Source of the DNA: Castellaniella denitrificans
Lineage (GTDB): Bacteria; Pseudomonadota; Gammaproteobacteria; Burkholderiales; Burkholderiaceae_B
Length of the DNA: 64,000 bases
Assembly (NCBI RefSeq): GCF_027214045.1
Contig: NZ_JAPWHE010000001.1
Coordinates: 478,936 to 542,935, forward strand
Direction of reading: 5' to 3'
Part shown: one piece after another, positions 10,557-20,571 of the stretch
Position numbering within the stretch: position 1 is the stretch's first letter
Layout: each line of letters opens with the position of its first letter
Notes under the pieces: generated by a model
Told to the model about the DNA's origin: nothing
Databases searched by the model: none
Seen by the model: only the letters and a program-made list of their open reading frames with translations
Translations under genes and position numbers: made by a program

Positions 10557-11942
10557 ATGGCCGATAAAAACGTCGAGACGACCGGGTTGCTGGGCTGGGT
10601 GGACAACCGCTTCCCGCTCACCAAAATGTTCAAGGAGCACATGTCCGAGTACTACGCTCCCAAGAACTTCAACTTCTGGTACTTTTTCGGTTCGCTGGCC
10701 CTGCTGGTGCTGGTGATCCAGGTCGTCACCGGGATCTTCCTGGTGATGAACTACAAGCCCGATGCGCGTTTCGCCTTCGAGTCCGTCGAATACATCATGC
10801 GCGAGGTGCCGGGCGGCTGGTTCATCCGCTACATGCACTCCACCGGCGCCTCGATGTTCTTCGTCGTGGTCTATCTGCACATGCTGCGCGGCCTGTTCTA
10901 CGGTTCCTACCGCAAGCCGCGCGAACTTGTCTGGATCTTCGGCGTGGGCATCTTCCTGTGCCTGATGGGCGAGGCCTTTTTCGGCTACCTGCTGCCCTGG
11001 GGCCAGATGTCCTACTGGGGCGCCCAGGTGATCGTGAACCTGTTCTCGGCCATCCCCTTCATCGGCCCCGAACTGTCCCTGTGGATCCGCGGTGATTACG
11101 TCGTGTCCGACGCCACCCTCAACCGCTTCTTCGCCTTCCACGTGATCGCCATCCCGCTGGTGCTGATCGGCCTGGTCGTGGCGCACATCATCGCCCTGCA
11201 CGAAGTGGGTTCGAACAACCCCGACGGCGTCGAAATCAAGCAAGGTCCCAAGGACAAAAACGGCCACCCCGTGGACGGCATCCCGTTCCACCCCTACTAC
11301 TCGGTGCATGACGTGGTCGGCGTGGCGGGCTTCCTGATCGTGTTCGCCGCGATCATTTTCTTCGGTCCCGAAATGGGCGGCTACTTCCTGGAGTACAACA
11401 ACTTCATTCCGGCCGACCCGCTGAAGACGCCGCCGCACATCGCGCCGGTCTGGTATTTCACGCCTTTCTACACCATGCTGCGCGCCACCACCAGCGACTT
11501 CACCTGGGTGCTGGCCGCAGGCGCGCTGCTGGCCGCCGTGGTGCTGTTCGCCAAGGGCAAGCTCTCCGGCATCTGGCGTCTGGCCGTGCCCGGCATCCTG
11601 GTCCTGGTCGCCATCCTGCTGAAGGTCCTGGACGCCAAGCTCTGGGGCGTTGTGTCCATGGGCGGCGCCGTCGTCATCCTGTTCTTCCTGCCGTGGCTGG
11701 ATCATTCCCCGGTCAAGTCCATCCGCTACCGTCCCAACTGGCACAAGGTCCTGTACGCGATCTTCATCATCGACTTCCTGATCCTTGGCTGGCTGGGGAC
11801 GCAGCCGGTGTCCCCGACCGCCACGATGATCGGACAGGTCGGCACGGTCATCTACCTGGCGTTCTTCCTGGCGATGCCCGTCTGGAGCCGCCTGGGCACC
11901 TTCAAGCCGGTTCCCGACCGCGTCACCTTCCGGGCCCACTGA
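10557..11942 (+). CDS. petB: Ubiquinol-cytochrome c reductase, cytochrome b subunit
   Basis: A 461-residue integral membrane protein with the full-length cytochrome b layout (about eight membrane helices plus a C-terminal extension). Haem-ligand histidines lie in helices B and D (YMHSTGASMFFVVVYLHMLRG and AFHVIAIPLVLIGLVVAH). The Qo-site segment PEW is replaced by a stretch around TPPHIAPVWYFTPFYTMLR, as in other proteobacteria. AGGAG lies 9 bp before the ATG. It is the middle gene of petABC. Confidence 0.97.
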   Translation: MADKNVETTGLLGWVDNRFPLTKMFKEHMSEYYAPKNFNFWYFFGSLALLVLVIQVVTGIFLVMNYKPDARFAFESVEYIMREVPGGWFIRYMHSTGASMFFVVVYLHMLRGLFYGSYRKPRELVWIFGVGIFLCLMGEAFFGYLLPWGQMSYWGAQVIVNLFSAIPFIGPELSLWIRGDYVVSDATLNRFFAFHVIAIPLVLIGLVVAHIIALHEVGSNNPDGVEIKQGPKDKNGHPVDGIPFHPYYSVHDVVGVAGFLIVFAAIIFFGPEMGGYFLEYNNFIPADPLKTPPHIAPVWYFTPFYTMLRATTSDFTWVLAAGALLAAVVLFAKGKLSGIWRLAVPGILVLVAILLKVLDAKLWGVVSMGGAVVILFFLPWLDHSPVKSIRYRPNWHKVLYAIFIIDFLILGWLGTQPVSPTATMIGQVGTVIYLAFFLAMPVWSRLGTFKPVPDRVTFRAH

Positions 11943-11973
11943 AGGCCGAACCACTGACTGTCACGGAAAGATC

Positions 11974-12822
11974 ATGCTGAAAAAACTGCTCGGTGCCCTG
12001 GCCCTGTCCCTGACCTGCTCGCTGACCTTCGCCGCCGGCGAAGGCCCGCACCTGGATCGCGCCCCCGACCGCATCACCGACCTGGCCGCCCTGCAAAACG
12101 GCGCCAAACTGTTCGTCAACTACTGTCTGAACTGCCACAGCGCCAACGCCATGCGCTACAACAAGCTCATGGACCTGGGCCTGTCGGAGGACGACATCAA
12201 GAAAAACCTGCTTTTCTCCCGCGAGAAGGTCGGCGACCTGATGACGATTTCCATGACCCATGAGGACGCCAAGAAATGGTTCGGCGCCGCGCCGCCGGAC
12301 CTGTCCGTGATCGCCCGCGCCAAGAGCACCAATTTCGGCCCGTCCGGCGTGGACTATATCTATACCTATCTGCGTACCTTCTATCGCGACTCCAGCAAGA
12401 AGACCGGCTGGAACAATGTCGTCTTCCCCAGCGTCGGCATGCCCAACGTGCTCTGGCAGCTCGAGGGTCCGCGCAGCTTCACCGACATCGAGGTCCATCA
12501 GGTCGCCGACGCCCAGGGCAACGCGCAATGGGAACGCACCACCACGGTCTACGACGCCGACGGCATCCCCACCGCCAAGTCCGAGATCCTGAAGGACTAC
12601 ACTGGCGAAGCCACCCGCGTCACGCGCTTCGACTCCGCCGACGCCAAGACCTTCGGCAAGTTCGAGAGCGACGTCGCCGACCTCAGCAACTTCCTGGGCT
12701 GGATGGCGGAACCCGGCCAGCTGGCGCGCAAGCAGATCGGCGTCTGGGTCATGCTGTTCCTGTTCCTGTTCCTGTTTGTCGCCATCCGCATGAATGCGGC
12801 ATACTGGAAGCACGTCCGTTAA
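11974..12822 (+). CDS. petC: Ubiquinol-cytochrome c reductase, cytochrome c1 subunit
   Basis: A 282-residue cytochrome c1. A signal peptide covers about the first 20 residues, the single haem c site is Cys51-x-x-Cys54-His55 (CLNCH), and a C-terminal membrane anchor spans about residues 250-272. It accepts electrons from the Rieske protein and passes them to soluble cytochromes, possibly including the cytochrome c4 encoded at 17.7 kb. It follows petB by 31 bp and is followed by a hairpin that probably ends the operon. Confidence 0.97.
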   Translation: MLKKLLGALALSLTCSLTFAAGEGPHLDRAPDRITDLAALQNGAKLFVNYCLNCHSANAMRYNKLMDLGLSEDDIKKNLLFSREKVGDLMTISMTHEDAKKWFGAAPPDLSVIARAKSTNFGPSGVDYIYTYLRTFYRDSSKKTGWNNVVFPSVGMPNVLWQLEGPRSFTDIEVHQVADAQGNAQWERTTTVYDADGIPTAKSEILKDYTGEATRVTRFDSADAKTFGKFESDVADLSNFLGWMAEPGQLARKQIGVWVMLFLFLFLFVAIRMNAAYWKHVR

Positions 12823-12881
12823 AGGTCGGCGGCGCCCTCCTTCGGGGCGCCTGACCCTCCGGCCGCGCGGGTCGGGATGCC

Positions 12882-12905
12882 AGCCAGGCGTTGCAACGCC
12901 TGGCT
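12882..12905 (+). terminator. Palindromic hairpin after petC
   Basis: A perfect 24-bp palindrome (AGCCAGGCGTT plus its complement around a GC centre) lies 60 bp after petC and is followed by TGCGTTTT. It probably terminates petABC before sspA. A GC-rich, looser repeat lies between it and the petC stop. Confidence 0.55.
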
Positions 12906-12960
12906 TGCGTTTTCCGGCCCCCGCGTGTTCTTTGTCTTTTTTTGTATTGGAACCCACGAC

Positions 12961-13569
12961 ATGATGGTGCTCTATTCCGGGACGACCTGCCCCTTCTCGC
13001 AACGTTGCCGCTTCGTGCTGTTCGAAAAGGGCATGGACTTCGAAATCCGCGACATCGACTTGTACAACAAGCCCGAGGACATCGCGGTGATGAATCCCTA
13101 CGGCCAGGTGCCCATCCTGGTCGAGCGCGACCTGGTCCTGTACGAGTCGAACATCATCAACGAATACATCGACGAGCGCTTCCCGCATCCGCAGCTGATG
13201 CCTGCCGACCCGATCATGCGGGCGCGTACCCGGCTGTTCCTGTACAACTTCGAAAAGGAACTGTTCGTCCACGTGTCCACGCTCGAAAACCGCGGCGTCA
13301 CCGATGAAAAGGTGCTCGACGCGGCCCGCGCCAACATCCGCGACCGGCTGGCCCAGCTGGCTCCCCTGCTGGTAAAGAACAAGTACATGCTGGGCGAGGA
13401 ATTCTCCATGCTGGACGTCGCCGTCGCGCCGCTGCTGTGGCGCCTGGGCCATTACGGCATCGAACTGCCCAAGAGCGCGGCCCCGATCCAGAAATACGCC
13501 GAGCGTCTGTTTTCACGCCCCGCCTATATCGAGGCCCTCACTCCGTCCGAAAAGGTCATGCGCCGCTGA
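12961..13569 (+). CDS. sspA: Stringent starvation protein A (glutathione-transferase fold)
   Basis: A 202-residue protein of the SspA family, an RNA polymerase-associated regulator with a glutathione transferase fold. The start is placed at MMVLYSGTTCPFSQRC, where family similarity begins; the frame is open upstream through the terminator hairpin, which is not expected to be coding. The N-terminal thioredoxin-like half and the C-terminal helical half are both complete. sspB follows after 2 bp, as in most beta- and gammaproteobacteria. Confidence 0.93.
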   Translation: MMVLYSGTTCPFSQRCRFVLFEKGMDFEIRDIDLYNKPEDIAVMNPYGQVPILVERDLVLYESNIINEYIDERFPHPQLMPADPIMRARTRLFLYNFEKELFVHVSTLENRGVTDEKVLDAARANIRDRLAQLAPLLVKNKYMLGEEFSMLDVAVAPLLWRLGHYGIELPKSAAPIQKYAERLFSRPAYIEALTPSEKVMRR

Positions 13570-13571
13570 AC

Positions 13572-13994
13572 ATGCAGGAATCCTCGACCAAACCGTACCT
13601 GATCCGGGCGCTGCACGAATGGTGCACGGACAATGGCTACACCCCCTACCTGGTGGTGACCGTCGACGACAACACCGTGGTGCCGGCCGCCCACGTCCAT
13701 GATGGCCAGATCACGCTGAACATCAGCCATCTGGCCACCAACCGGCTGACGCTGGGCAACGAATACATTGAATTCGAATCCCGTTTCAATGGCGCGGTGG
13801 AGCATCTGTTCATTCCCGTGGGGGCGGTCTCGGCGGTGTACGCCCGTGAGACCGGCGCCGGCATGGGCTTCGAGGTCGTGGCCTCGCGCCCTTATCCGGG
13901 TGGCGACGAACCGTCCCCGCCGCCGAACCCGCCCGCGGCACCGGATGACGCCCCGGACGCGGCCAAGCCGTCCCACCTGAAGATCGTCAAATAG
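13572..13994 (+). CDS. sspB: ClpXP protease specificity-enhancing factor
   Basis: A 140-residue SspB. It tethers ssrA-tagged proteins to ClpX. The compact N-terminal domain (TKPYLIRALHEWCTDNGYTPY) is conserved, an acidic Pro-rich linker follows, and the final residues HLKIVK match the ClpX-binding tail of the family. The ATG lies 2 bp after the sspA stop, so the two are co-translated. Confidence 0.95.
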   Translation: MQESSTKPYLIRALHEWCTDNGYTPYLVVTVDDNTVVPAAHVHDGQITLNISHLATNRLTLGNEYIEFESRFNGAVEHLFIPVGAVSAVYARETGAGMGFEVVASRPYPGGDEPSPPPNPPAAPDDAPDAAKPSHLKIVK

Positions 13995-14026
13995 GGCGGC
14001 TGCGTCCTGTAGAATGACGGTCCTTG

Positions 14027-14102
14027 GCCGGCTTAGCTCAGTTGGTAGAGCAGCTCACTTGTAATGAGAAGGTCGGGGGTTCGATTCCTCTAGCCGGCAC
14101 CA
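14027..14102 (+). tRNA. tRNA-Thr (anticodon TGT)
   Basis: A 76-nt cloverleaf with an encoded CCA end. The acceptor arms GCCGGCT and AGCCGGC pair, the D arm contains AGCTCAGTTGGTAGAGC, and the anticodon loop reads CTTGTAA, giving TGT (threonine). The T loop is GGTTCGATTCC. It lies 32 bp after sspB. Confidence 0.95.
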
Positions 14103-14110
14103 CAGCGATT

Positions 14111-14152
14111 CACACGAAAACGCCGCCCATGCATGGGCGGCGTTTTCGTGTG
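14111..14152. terminator. Perfect 42-bp palindrome after tRNA-Thr
   Basis: Two 21-bp arms pair perfectly with no spacer. Each arm has an A/T-rich outer part (CACACGAAAA and TTTTCGTGTG) and a GC-rich inner part. It starts 8 bp after the tRNA, so it is almost certainly its transcription terminator and would work on both strands. Confidence 0.8.
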
Positions 14153-14327
14153 CGCGACAGCCCGATGTCCGGAATCGGTTTTATCCCCGGGGCTGAGGCG
14201 CCGCACTACAGGTGTGATATCCGCGATCATGGAAACCGGCTATCATGTATGGTTACATTAGGGCCAAAGCCGCCGCGCCGACGAGAGGCGGGCCGGTGAA
14301 CGGCATTGGTGACAGTATCCGGACGGC

Positions 14328-15827
14328 ATGTGGACGATGAGCCAGCAGACCCTTTCCCTCGATACGACCTTTTCCCGGCCGCTCGTTCAGGCGGCCTGGA
14401 TCGCGGCGGCTGCGTTTCTGCTGGCGCTGACCAGCCTGCTGGTTCAGCCGGCGTTCGCCCGCGCGATCCTGTGGCCGGCGAACGCGGTCCTGGTGGGCGT
14501 GCTGTTGCGTCACAAGGCGCCGATCCGCGCCCTGTCGTGGATGCTGATGGGTGCCGGCCTGATCCTGGCGCGCCTGGGACTGGGGGCTGCGTCAACCAGC
14601 GCGGTGACCGATGGCCTGGCGGACCTGGCTGGCATCTGGGTGGCCTGGCTCATCCTGACTCGCTTCTGGCCGCTGGACAATCTGCGCGCGCCCCGTGCCG
14701 TGATCCGGATGCTGCTGGCCGGGTTGGCGGCGGCGGCGACCACCGTGGTGCTCGGACTGCTCGCCAGCCTCTGGCGCTCTCCCTCCGATCCGCCGCTGGA
14801 AACCGTCGTCAGCGGTCTGCTCGGACAGTGGCTCGGCTATTGCATCTTCCTGCTGCCTGTCCTGTTGCTGCCCGGCAGGGCATTGCCCGGGGTCGATCGC
14901 CGCCACCGGGATCGCGGGCCATGGCGTCATCTGGGGGACTGGTCCGCACGGGTGCCGGGGCTCCTGCTGGCGGTCAGCCTGGCCTTGTGTTTCCTGCTGG
15001 GCGGGCCCGGCGCCCTGCTGTTGCCGTTCGCTGCCCTGCTGTACTGCGCACATGCCTATCAGCAGTGGACAGCCGCCTGGCTGGCGCTGTTGTCGGCGCT
15101 GGGCGTTCTGCTTGGCCTCGATGCCGGTTGGGCGTTGGTGCCGGACGGCCTGTTGCCATTGTCCGCCTGGGGCCGGATTTCCCTGCAATTGGGTGTATTG
15201 CTGTTGATGATCGTGCCATTGCTCATGTCCAGCGCACTGGCCGCGCGCGGCGACCTGGTCGTGTCCCTGAACCGTGCGCTGGATCACGATGATCTGACGC
15301 AGGCCTTGTCACGCCCGGCGTTCACGCGGGGCGCCCAGGAATATCTCCGGCGGATTCCTCCGGCCCCGTACGGCAACGGGTTGATGATGCTGGACATCGA
15401 TCATTTCAAGCAGCTCAACGATCGGCACGGCCATGCCGCCGGGGACAATGTGCTGTGCGAGTTCGCGCGCACCATCCGCGAGGCCATCCGCCCCGAGGAT
15501 TTGTTCGGGCGGCTGGGTGGCGAGGAATTCGGTCTGGTCCTGCCCGACTGTTCGCTCGAGGACACCGCCGAGATCGCGGAGCGCCTCAGGGCCTGCGTGG
15601 AAAAAATCCGTCTCTACCACGATAGCGACGAGCCTTTGCGGATCACGGTCAGTATTGGCGTGGCGCACGACAGGCAAGGCCTGCCGGCCGGTCTGGACAA
15701 ACTGCTGTCGTATGCGGACCAGGCGCTCTACCAGGCAAAGCGCCAGGGCCGCAACCGTTACTGCGTCCACGGCATCCATGACGCCGACGGCCCGGCCGAC
15801 CCGCCCCGGCCCTGGCGGTTGGCCTGA
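14328..15827 (+). CDS. Membrane-bound diguanylate cyclase (MASE1-like sensor plus GGDEF)
   Basis: A 499-residue protein with about eight membrane helices in the first ~310 residues, resembling the MASE1 sensory domain, followed by a GGDEF domain. The active-site motif is intact as GGEEF (about residues 397-401), and an RxxD inhibitory-site motif (RPED, about 388-391) sits five residues before it, so feedback inhibition by c-di-GMP is likely. The metal-binding DIDHFKQLNDRHGH segment is also normal. It should make c-di-GMP in response to an unknown signal. An alternative ATG lies three codons downstream at 14337. It converges with hemB. Confidence 0.88.
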   Translation: MWTMSQQTLSLDTTFSRPLVQAAWIAAAAFLLALTSLLVQPAFARAILWPANAVLVGVLLRHKAPIRALSWMLMGAGLILARLGLGAASTSAVTDGLADLAGIWVAWLILTRFWPLDNLRAPRAVIRMLLAGLAAAATTVVLGLLASLWRSPSDPPLETVVSGLLGQWLGYCIFLLPVLLLPGRALPGVDRRHRDRGPWRHLGDWSARVPGLLLAVSLALCFLLGGPGALLLPFAALLYCAHAYQQWTAAWLALLSALGVLLGLDAGWALVPDGLLPLSAWGRISLQLGVLLLMIVPLLMSSALAARGDLVVSLNRALDHDDLTQALSRPAFTRGAQEYLRRIPPAPYGNGLMMLDIDHFKQLNDRHGHAAGDNVLCEFARTIREAIRPEDLFGRLGGEEFGLVLPDCSLEDTAEIAERLRACVEKIRLYHDSDEPLRITVSIGVAHDRQGLPAGLDKLLSYADQALYQAKRQGRNRYCVHGIHDADGPADPPRPWRLA

Positions 15828-15836
15828 GCGCGGGGC

Positions 15837-17595
<1,759 letters not shown>

Positions 17596-17697
17596 ATTGA
17601 ATGTTGCCGCGCATCGTGTGTCCCCCGGGCGGACAAGATGCCGGCCTTGTCGGGCGCCGGTCTTCGGCGTCGTGAACGAATCACCACCGAGGATCTC

Positions 17698-18387
17698 ATG
17701 AAGCGTGCGTTTTCCAGTGTGTTCATGGCCGGCAGCCTGATTCTCGCCGGCGTCCTGCCCGGCCTCGCCCACGCCGAAGACGCGCCCAAGCCCGATGCAA
17801 AAGCCGGCGAACAACTGTTCGTCAACGGCGATCCCGCGCGCGGGGTACTGGCCTGTGTCACCTGTCACGGGGACGGTGGCAACAGCACCATCCCCATGAA
17901 CCCCAATCTGGCCGCGATGCCGCATGAATACATCGCCAAGCAATTGGGCGATTTCGTGTCCCAGGGCGACAAGCCCGCCATGCGCAAGGGTGCCGCCGGC
18001 GCGCCGTCCATCATGTCGGCCATCGCGTCCTCGCTCACGCCGCAGGACATCCAGAACGTGGCGCTGTACCTGTCGCACCAGAAGATGGACTGGGACAAGG
18101 CCGGGACGGCCACCAAGGAATCCTCCATGGAACGCGGCCAGACCATCTGGCGCGCCGGTATCGCCAATCGCCAGGTTCCGGCCTGTGCGGCCTGCCACTC
18201 GGCCAACGGCGCCGGCCTGCCGGCCGAGTTTCCGCGGCTGGCCGGTCAGCACCCCGCCTATCTGCTGGAACAGCTCAAACTGTTCCGCTCGGGCGATCGG
18301 ACCAACGTCATCATGCACGACATCGCCGATCGCATGAACGACTCGGACCTGGCAGCCGTCGCCGACTACGCCGCCGGTTTGCGTTAG
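17698..18387 (+). CDS. Dihaem cytochrome c4
   Basis: A 229-residue periplasmic cytochrome with a signal peptide (cleavage near LAHA-E) and two haem c sites: Cys53-x-x-Cys56-His57 (CVTCH) and CAACH near residue 163. The two halves are homologous, as expected for cytochrome c4, an electron carrier between bc1 and terminal oxidases. The start at 17698 follows GAGGA. A perfect TATAAT at 17585-17590 could belong to its promoter, but I see no matching -35 box. It sits directly before the cytochrome c maturation genes. Confidence 0.93.
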   Translation: MKRAFSSVFMAGSLILAGVLPGLAHAEDAPKPDAKAGEQLFVNGDPARGVLACVTCHGDGGNSTIPMNPNLAAMPHEYIAKQLGDFVSQGDKPAMRKGAAGAPSIMSAIASSLTPQDIQNVALYLSHQKMDWDKAGTATKESSMERGQTIWRAGIANRQVPACAACHSANGAGLPAEFPRLAGQHPAYLLEQLKLFRSGDRTNVIMHDIADRMNDSDLAAVADYAAGLR

Positions 18388-18473
18388 ACACGGGATTTCC
18401 CGGTCGCGCACAGGGTCTTGAGGGGGGCTTGGCGCGTACTGGTGTATCGTTAAAGCATAAAGCTTTGGGTCGA

Positions 18474-18505
18474 GGGGGGCACGCGCAAGCGCACCCCCCG
18501 TTTTT
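18474..18505 (+). terminator. Rho-independent terminator after cytochrome c4
   Basis: A G6/C6 stem extended by three more pairs across a 2x2 internal loop, a GCAA-type loop, and a run of five T (18501-18505). It lies about 90 bp after the cytochrome c4 stop and 15 bp before the ResB-like gene, so readthrough or a separate promoter must serve the latter. Confidence 0.7.
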
Positions 18506-18519
18506 CATAGTGGGCCGCC

Positions 18520-20571
18520 GTGGCGTCTTCTTCCAGTTCCCGCGCCTTGGGCGCCGATGCCATCGAACTGCTGGGTTCGATGCGCTTCGCCATCAGCCTG
18601 CTGGTGTTCATCTGCGTGGCCAGCCTGATCGGCACCGTGCTGCCCCAGAACCAGGGGACCAACACCTACGTCGACCAGTTCGGACCCTTCTGGTTCGCGG
18701 TCTTCGATCAGTTCTCCATCTGGCATGTCTACAACAGCGCGTGGTTCCTGCTCATCATGGCCTTCCTGGTGGTGTCGACCACGCTGTGCGTGCTGCGCAA
18801 CGCCCCCAAGATGCTGCGCGACATGCGCTCGTTCCGGGAATACGTGCGCGGCTCCAGCCTCAAGGCCTTCCATCATCGCGTCGAACTGGACAGCGACCGG
18901 ACGCCCGACCAGGCCTGCGCCGAGGTGGGCGCACTGCTGCAGACCCAGGGCTTCCGCTACCGGGTACGCGAAGACGGCGACAGCCGCATGGTGGCCGCTA
19001 AAAAAGGCGCGGCCAATCGCCTGGGCTATATCTTCGCGCACGTGGCCATCGTCGTGATCTGCCTGGGCGGGCTGCTGGACAGCGAATTGCCGGTGCGGCT
19101 GCAGACCTGGCTGTTCGACAAGCAGCCGGTGACCGGCAACATGCTGATTTCCGACGTGCCCGAATCCGGGCGCCTGTCGGCGCGCAATCCCAGCTTCCGG
19201 GCCAACATGCTGGTGCCCGACGGCAAGCAGAGCAGCGTCGGCATCGTGGCGGCTGGCCAGGGCGTGCTGCTGCAGCCCCTGCCGTTCACACTGAAGCTCA
19301 ACAAATTTCACATCGAATACTACGACACCGGCATGCCCAGCGATTTCCGCAGCGATGTGACGGTGACGGACCTGGCGACCGGCAAGACCTTCGATCGCAC
19401 GATCCAGGTGAACGAGCCGCTGCACTATCGCGGCGTCACCGTCTATCAGTCCAGCTTCGACGACGGCGGCAGCGGCCTGCAACTGAGGGCCTGGCCCCTG
19501 AGGGGCGCCGCCGCGGAGCCGGTGGATGTCTCCGGCACGGTCGGACGCGAATCCAGGCTGCCCGCCAGCCTGGGCGGCCTGACGGTGGACTATACGGGCC
19601 TGCGCGTGATCAACGTCGAGAACATGGGTGAGGGCCGGGATCCGCAGCCGGCCGACATGGTCGCCCACGTGGCCGCCGTGACCGGCAGCGCGGCCCGGCC
19701 GCGCAACGACAACCTGCGCAACGTCGGGCCCAGCGTGCAGTACCGGCTGATCGGCGCCGACGGCCAGGCGCATGAATTCAACCAGTACCTGTTGCCCGTG
19801 AAGATCGACGACGCACCGGTGTTCCTGCTGGGGGTGCGCGACACCGCCGCGCAGCCATACCGCTATCTGCGCGTCCCCGTGGATGGTCAGGGGTCGATGG
19901 CGGAATTCATGCGGCTGCGCGCCGCGCTCGACGATGCGAACCTGCGCGAGCAGGCCGCGCACCGATTCGCGGACCGGAACGCGCCCGAGGGCGAGCAGCG
20001 CGACCTGATGTTCCAGGCCGCGCGCGGGGCGCTGCGTACCTTCGCGCGCGAAGGCTTCAACGGCATCGTCGACGCCGCGCCCCCCGATCAGCGGGAAAAG
20101 ATCCTGAATTTCGCCGTGCCCATGATCCAGCTCAGCCTGACCGAATTGCGCGATCTGGCGCGGGCGCGGGCGGGCGAGCCCGCGATCGCCCCCCGGGGGA
20201 GCGACGCGGAACGCGAACGCCAATGGATGCGCCTGGCCGTGCTGGCGCTGGCGACGCTGCCGGATTATCCTGCTCCCGTGGTTCTGCAGCTGACCGGCTT
20301 TGACCAGGTCCAGGCAAGCGTCTTCCAGGTGGCTCGAAGCCCCGGCAAGACCATCGTCTACATTGGCTGCCTGCTGCTGGTGCTCGGGGTGTTCTCGATG
20401 TTCTTCATCCGTGAACGCCGCGTCTGGGTCTGGATCCGGCCGCGGGACGGCGGCAGCGCCTGGCTGGCGGCCATGACCACCCAGCGGCGCACCCTGGATT
20501 TCAACCACGAATTCGAACGGCTGCGGGATGCCCTGCGCCGCCTGTCCGGAGGACACGATCATGACGTCTGA
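18520..20571 (+). CDS. Cytochrome c biogenesis protein ResB/Ccs1 (system II)
   Basis: A 683-residue protein of the ResB family. Three N-terminal membrane helices (about residues 20-42, 75-95, 165-185) precede a large periplasmic domain, and a fourth helix lies near residue 620. With CcsB/ResC it forms the system II synthase that attaches haem to CxxCH motifs. The start is a GTG at 18520: a stop codon lies four codons upstream and no better start is available before the first conserved residues. The end overlaps ccsB by 11 bp. Confidence 0.92.
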   Translation: MASSSSSRALGADAIELLGSMRFAISLLVFICVASLIGTVLPQNQGTNTYVDQFGPFWFAVFDQFSIWHVYNSAWFLLIMAFLVVSTTLCVLRNAPKMLRDMRSFREYVRGSSLKAFHHRVELDSDRTPDQACAEVGALLQTQGFRYRVREDGDSRMVAAKKGAANRLGYIFAHVAIVVICLGGLLDSELPVRLQTWLFDKQPVTGNMLISDVPESGRLSARNPSFRANMLVPDGKQSSVGIVAAGQGVLLQPLPFTLKLNKFHIEYYDTGMPSDFRSDVTVTDLATGKTFDRTIQVNEPLHYRGVTVYQSSFDDGGSGLQLRAWPLRGAAAEPVDVSGTVGRESRLPASLGGLTVDYTGLRVINVENMGEGRDPQPADMVAHVAAVTGSAARPRNDNLRNVGPSVQYRLIGADGQAHEFNQYLLPVKIDDAPVFLLGVRDTAAQPYRYLRVPVDGQGSMAEFMRLRAALDDANLREQAAHRFADRNAPEGEQRDLMFQAARGALRTFAREGFNGIVDAAPPDQREKILNFAVPMIQLSLTELRDLARARAGEPAIAPRGSDAERERQWMRLAVLALATLPDYPAPVVLQLTGFDQVQASVFQVARSPGKTIVYIGCLLLVLGVFSMFFIRERRVWVWIRPRDGGSAWLAAMTTQRRTLDFNHEFERLRDALRRLSGGHDHDV

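Noticed and set aside
9792..11954. Minus-strand open frame of 720 codons opposite petA and petB
   Set aside because: petA and petB on the plus strand are unmistakable; the other frame is an acidic/His-rich shadow.
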